Positions 13,879 to 15,267 of a stretch of DNA of 15,267 nt are shown here, piece after piece. The DNA is taken from positions 1 through 15,267 of the forward strand of contig CAYPOY010000106.1 of assembly GCA_964412395.1 (NCBI GenBank), given 5' to 3'. Both the position numbers and the translations under genes were made by a program. The notes under the pieces are model-generated. The model worked only from the letters and a program-made list of their open reading frames with translations, made no database searches and was not told the origin of the DNA. The DNA is from CAYPOY01 sp964412395. GTDB taxonomy: Bacteria; Chloroflexota; Anaerolineae; B4-G1. Numbering within the stretch: position 1 is the first letter of the stretch; each line of letters begins with the position of its first letter.

Positions 13879-15144
13879 ATGTCCATACCCGGACCACAAG
13901 ATATTACGAGACACCAACTTAGCAACGGGATTGTGGTATTGGTGCGCGAGAACCACAACAGCCCTTCTGTCGTCGTAAGCGGCTACCTGCGTGTGGGAGC
14001 CTACGACGAACGGCCAGAACAGGCCGGGCTGGCTGCCTTTACTGCCAGCGCTCTGATGCGCGGCACCGCGAATCGCACCTTCGAGCGAATCTACGAGGAG
14101 TTGGAATCGGTCGGCGCTAACGTTGGCGTCAGCGGAGGCACTCACACCACCGGCTTCGGCACCAAGAGCCTGGCCGAGGACCTGCCACTGGCGCTCGACG
14201 TTCTCGCCGACGTACTACGCCATCCCATCTTCCCCCACGATGAGGTCGAGAAACTGCGCGGCGAGATTATCACCGACCTGGAGGAACGTGCCCATAACAC
14301 CCGGCGCATGGCTAATCTTGCCTTCTACAAACTGGCCTACCCCGAAGACCATCCCTACGCTGGCAGCCTCATCGGCTATATCGAGACGATTAGCAGGCTC
14401 AGTCGTGACGACCTGGCCGGGTTCTACGCCGGTGGCTACGGCCCGCAGGGGATGGTCATCGTCGTAGTGGGCGCGGTGGAGACTGCCGACACACTGGCAC
14501 AGATCGAGGCTGCCTTTGGCGGTTGGGGAAGCCACACCTACGAACGCATCCCGCTCCCTGAAGTCCCCCGTATCACTGAGATTCGTGAGCGCACGGTCTC
14601 CATTCCCGGCAAGACGCAATCGGACATCGTCCTGGGCTATCCCGGCCCCTCTCGCTCTGCGCCAGATTTCCTGGACGCGATTGTGTGCAACACCATCCTG
14701 GGCGTCTTCGGATTGATGGGCCGCCTGGGGGAGAAAGTGCGCGACGAGCAGGGATTGGCCTACTATTCGTTCAGCCGCGTGGATGGCGGCCCAGGCCCCG
14801 GCCCGTGGCGTGTCATCGCTGGCGTCAATCCGGGCAACGTCGAGCGGGCCATCACCAGCGTCCGCACGGAGGTCCACCACATCTGCGAGGAGCCGGTGGG
14901 TGAGGGGGAGTTGGATGACAACAAAGCTTTTATCACCGGCAGTTTGCCCCTGCGGTTGGAGACCAACGAGGGGGTGGCGCAAGCCATCCTCAACATGGAA
15001 CACTACAGCCTGGGTCTGGATTATTTGCAGCGCTACGCGGGCCTGATCAACGAGATCACCGTCGAGCGGGTACAAGCCGTCGCACAGCGCTGGCTCGACC
15101 CCGATGCTTATGCTCTCGCCATTGCCGGGCCGCCGACAATATGA
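13879..15144 (+). CDS. M16-family protein lacking the zinc motif, partner subunit
   Basis: This 421-residue M16 homologue is predicted to be non-catalytic. Where the partner has HWVEH, this protein reads AFTAS (53-57 in GLAAFTASALMRGT), so all three motif residues are lost. It keeps the C-terminal R/Y signature VRDEQGLAY (R288, Y295). In characterised two-gene M16B peptidases, one subunit supplies zinc and the other the R/Y pair, and these two genes fit that scheme. ATG 13879 is preferred because GGAGG sits six bases upstream; the frame is open to ATG 13816, but that extension is repeat-tract sequence (MNQWGCSLAHCF). It probably forms a heterodimer with the product of the gene ending at 13804 and is co-transcribed with it. 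Confidence 0.9.
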   Translation: MSIPGPQDITRHQLSNGIVVLVRENHNSPSVVVSGYLRVGAYDERPEQAGLAAFTASALMRGTANRTFERIYEELESVGANVGVSGGTHTTGFGTKSLAEDLPLALDVLADVLRHPIFPHDEVEKLRGEIITDLEERAHNTRRMANLAFYKLAYPEDHPYAGSLIGYIETISRLSRDDLAGFYAGGYGPQGMVIVVVGAVETADTLAQIEAAFGGWGSHTYERIPLPEVPRITEIRERTVSIPGKTQSDIVLGYPGPSRSAPDFLDAIVCNTILGVFGLMGRLGEKVRDEQGLAYYSFSRVDGGPGPGPWRVIAGVNPGNVERAITSVRTEVHHICEEPVGEGELDDNKAFITGSLPLRLETNEGVAQAILNMEHYSLGLDYLQRYAGLINEITVERVQAVAQRWLDPDAYALAIAGPPTI

Positions 15145-15153
15145 GACCGATCT

Positions 15154-15252
15154 ATGTCATCAATCGAAGAGTTATACCAGATTGCCGATGAGTTACGAGC
15201 CATTGCCTGCTTGGGACGGCATTTGCCATACTTTGACCCAATTGCTGGTTGA
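15154..15252 (+). pseudogene. Short ORF resembling a NUDIX hydrolase N-terminus, probably broken
   Basis: The 32-codon frame starts 9 bp after the M16 stop and begins MSSIEELYQIADELRAIA. This resembles the small helical N-terminal extension (Nudix_N type) found before some NUDIX hydrolase domains. The similarity fades after about residue 21, and a TGA stop at 15250-15252 ends it. The other two plus frames also close within the next 40 bases and do not obviously resume the family pattern. It may be a decayed remnant, a frameshifted gene continuing beyond the window, or a chance ORF. No strong ribosome binding site is seen. Confidence 0.35.
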
Positions 15253-15267
15253 CTGACAAAACTCTGG

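Noticed and set aside
14215..15075. 286-codon antisense frame opposite the second M16 gene
   Set aside because: Shadow frame without motifs; the plus-strand frame is clearly an M16 protein.

Overview
The window reads as a GC-rich bacterial chromosome segment. Gene content (a TPR gene directly upstream of a cdaA-cdaR pair, an unlinked FGE-domain fusion, a paired M16 locus, several GTG starts) and the 7-bp-period intergenic tracts suggest a Chloroflexota member, perhaps Anaerolineae-like. That placement is inference from gene style, not from a marker gene. No rRNA, tRNA, CRISPR array, transposase or phage gene was seen.

Layout. (1) 2-1653, plus: the 3' part of a dTDP-glucose 4,6-dehydratase gene, a small cupin gene and a TtcA-like PP-loop Fe-S thiolase gene, tightly packed and probably co-transcribed. 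(2) 1692-2697, plus: a recognisable promoter and an ornithine carbamoyltransferase gene (argF). (3) 2791-7201, plus: a 771-residue TPR protein, the membrane diadenylate cyclase CdaA and its YbbR-domain partner CdaR, with a 17-bp gap and then a 4-bp overlap. This is a c-di-AMP synthesis module without the usual adjacent glmM. (4) 7282-8694, plus: the double GTPase Der, whose inter-domain linker carries an in-frame C/G palindrome. (5) 8691-11006, minus: a KAP-family P-loop NTPase fused to a C-terminal FGE/sulfatase-modifying-factor-like domain. It is the only minus-strand gene and the best candidate for an accessory (conflict or signalling) function. (6) 11196-15144, plus: UDP-glucose 6-dehydrogenase, then two M16 peptidase-family genes with complementary active sites, one with the zinc motif and one with the R/Y substrate-binding signature. 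(7) 15154-15252: a short ORF resembling the N-terminus of a NUDIX hydrolase, apparently broken.

The most striking non-coding structure is a set of six short tracts with a 7-bp period (560-588, 1692-1726, 2679-2776, 8690-8738, 11031-11107, 13793-13862). They use four word families (AATGAAC, CTTCTTG, GTTAGCG/GCTTCCG, and a degenerate CYGGATA type). Five genes have their stop codons inside these tracts, and the argF promoter is partly built from one. Der and the KAP gene converge on a single CTAG inside such a unit, which supplies the stop codon on both strands.

The sugar-nucleotide genes at both ends (RfbB-like, UDP-glucose dehydrogenase) point to envelope or exopolysaccharide synthesis. CdaA/CdaR fits cell-wall and osmotic homeostasis, and Der is ribosome assembly. 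These are mostly core functions, with the KAP-FGE gene inserted in opposite orientation.
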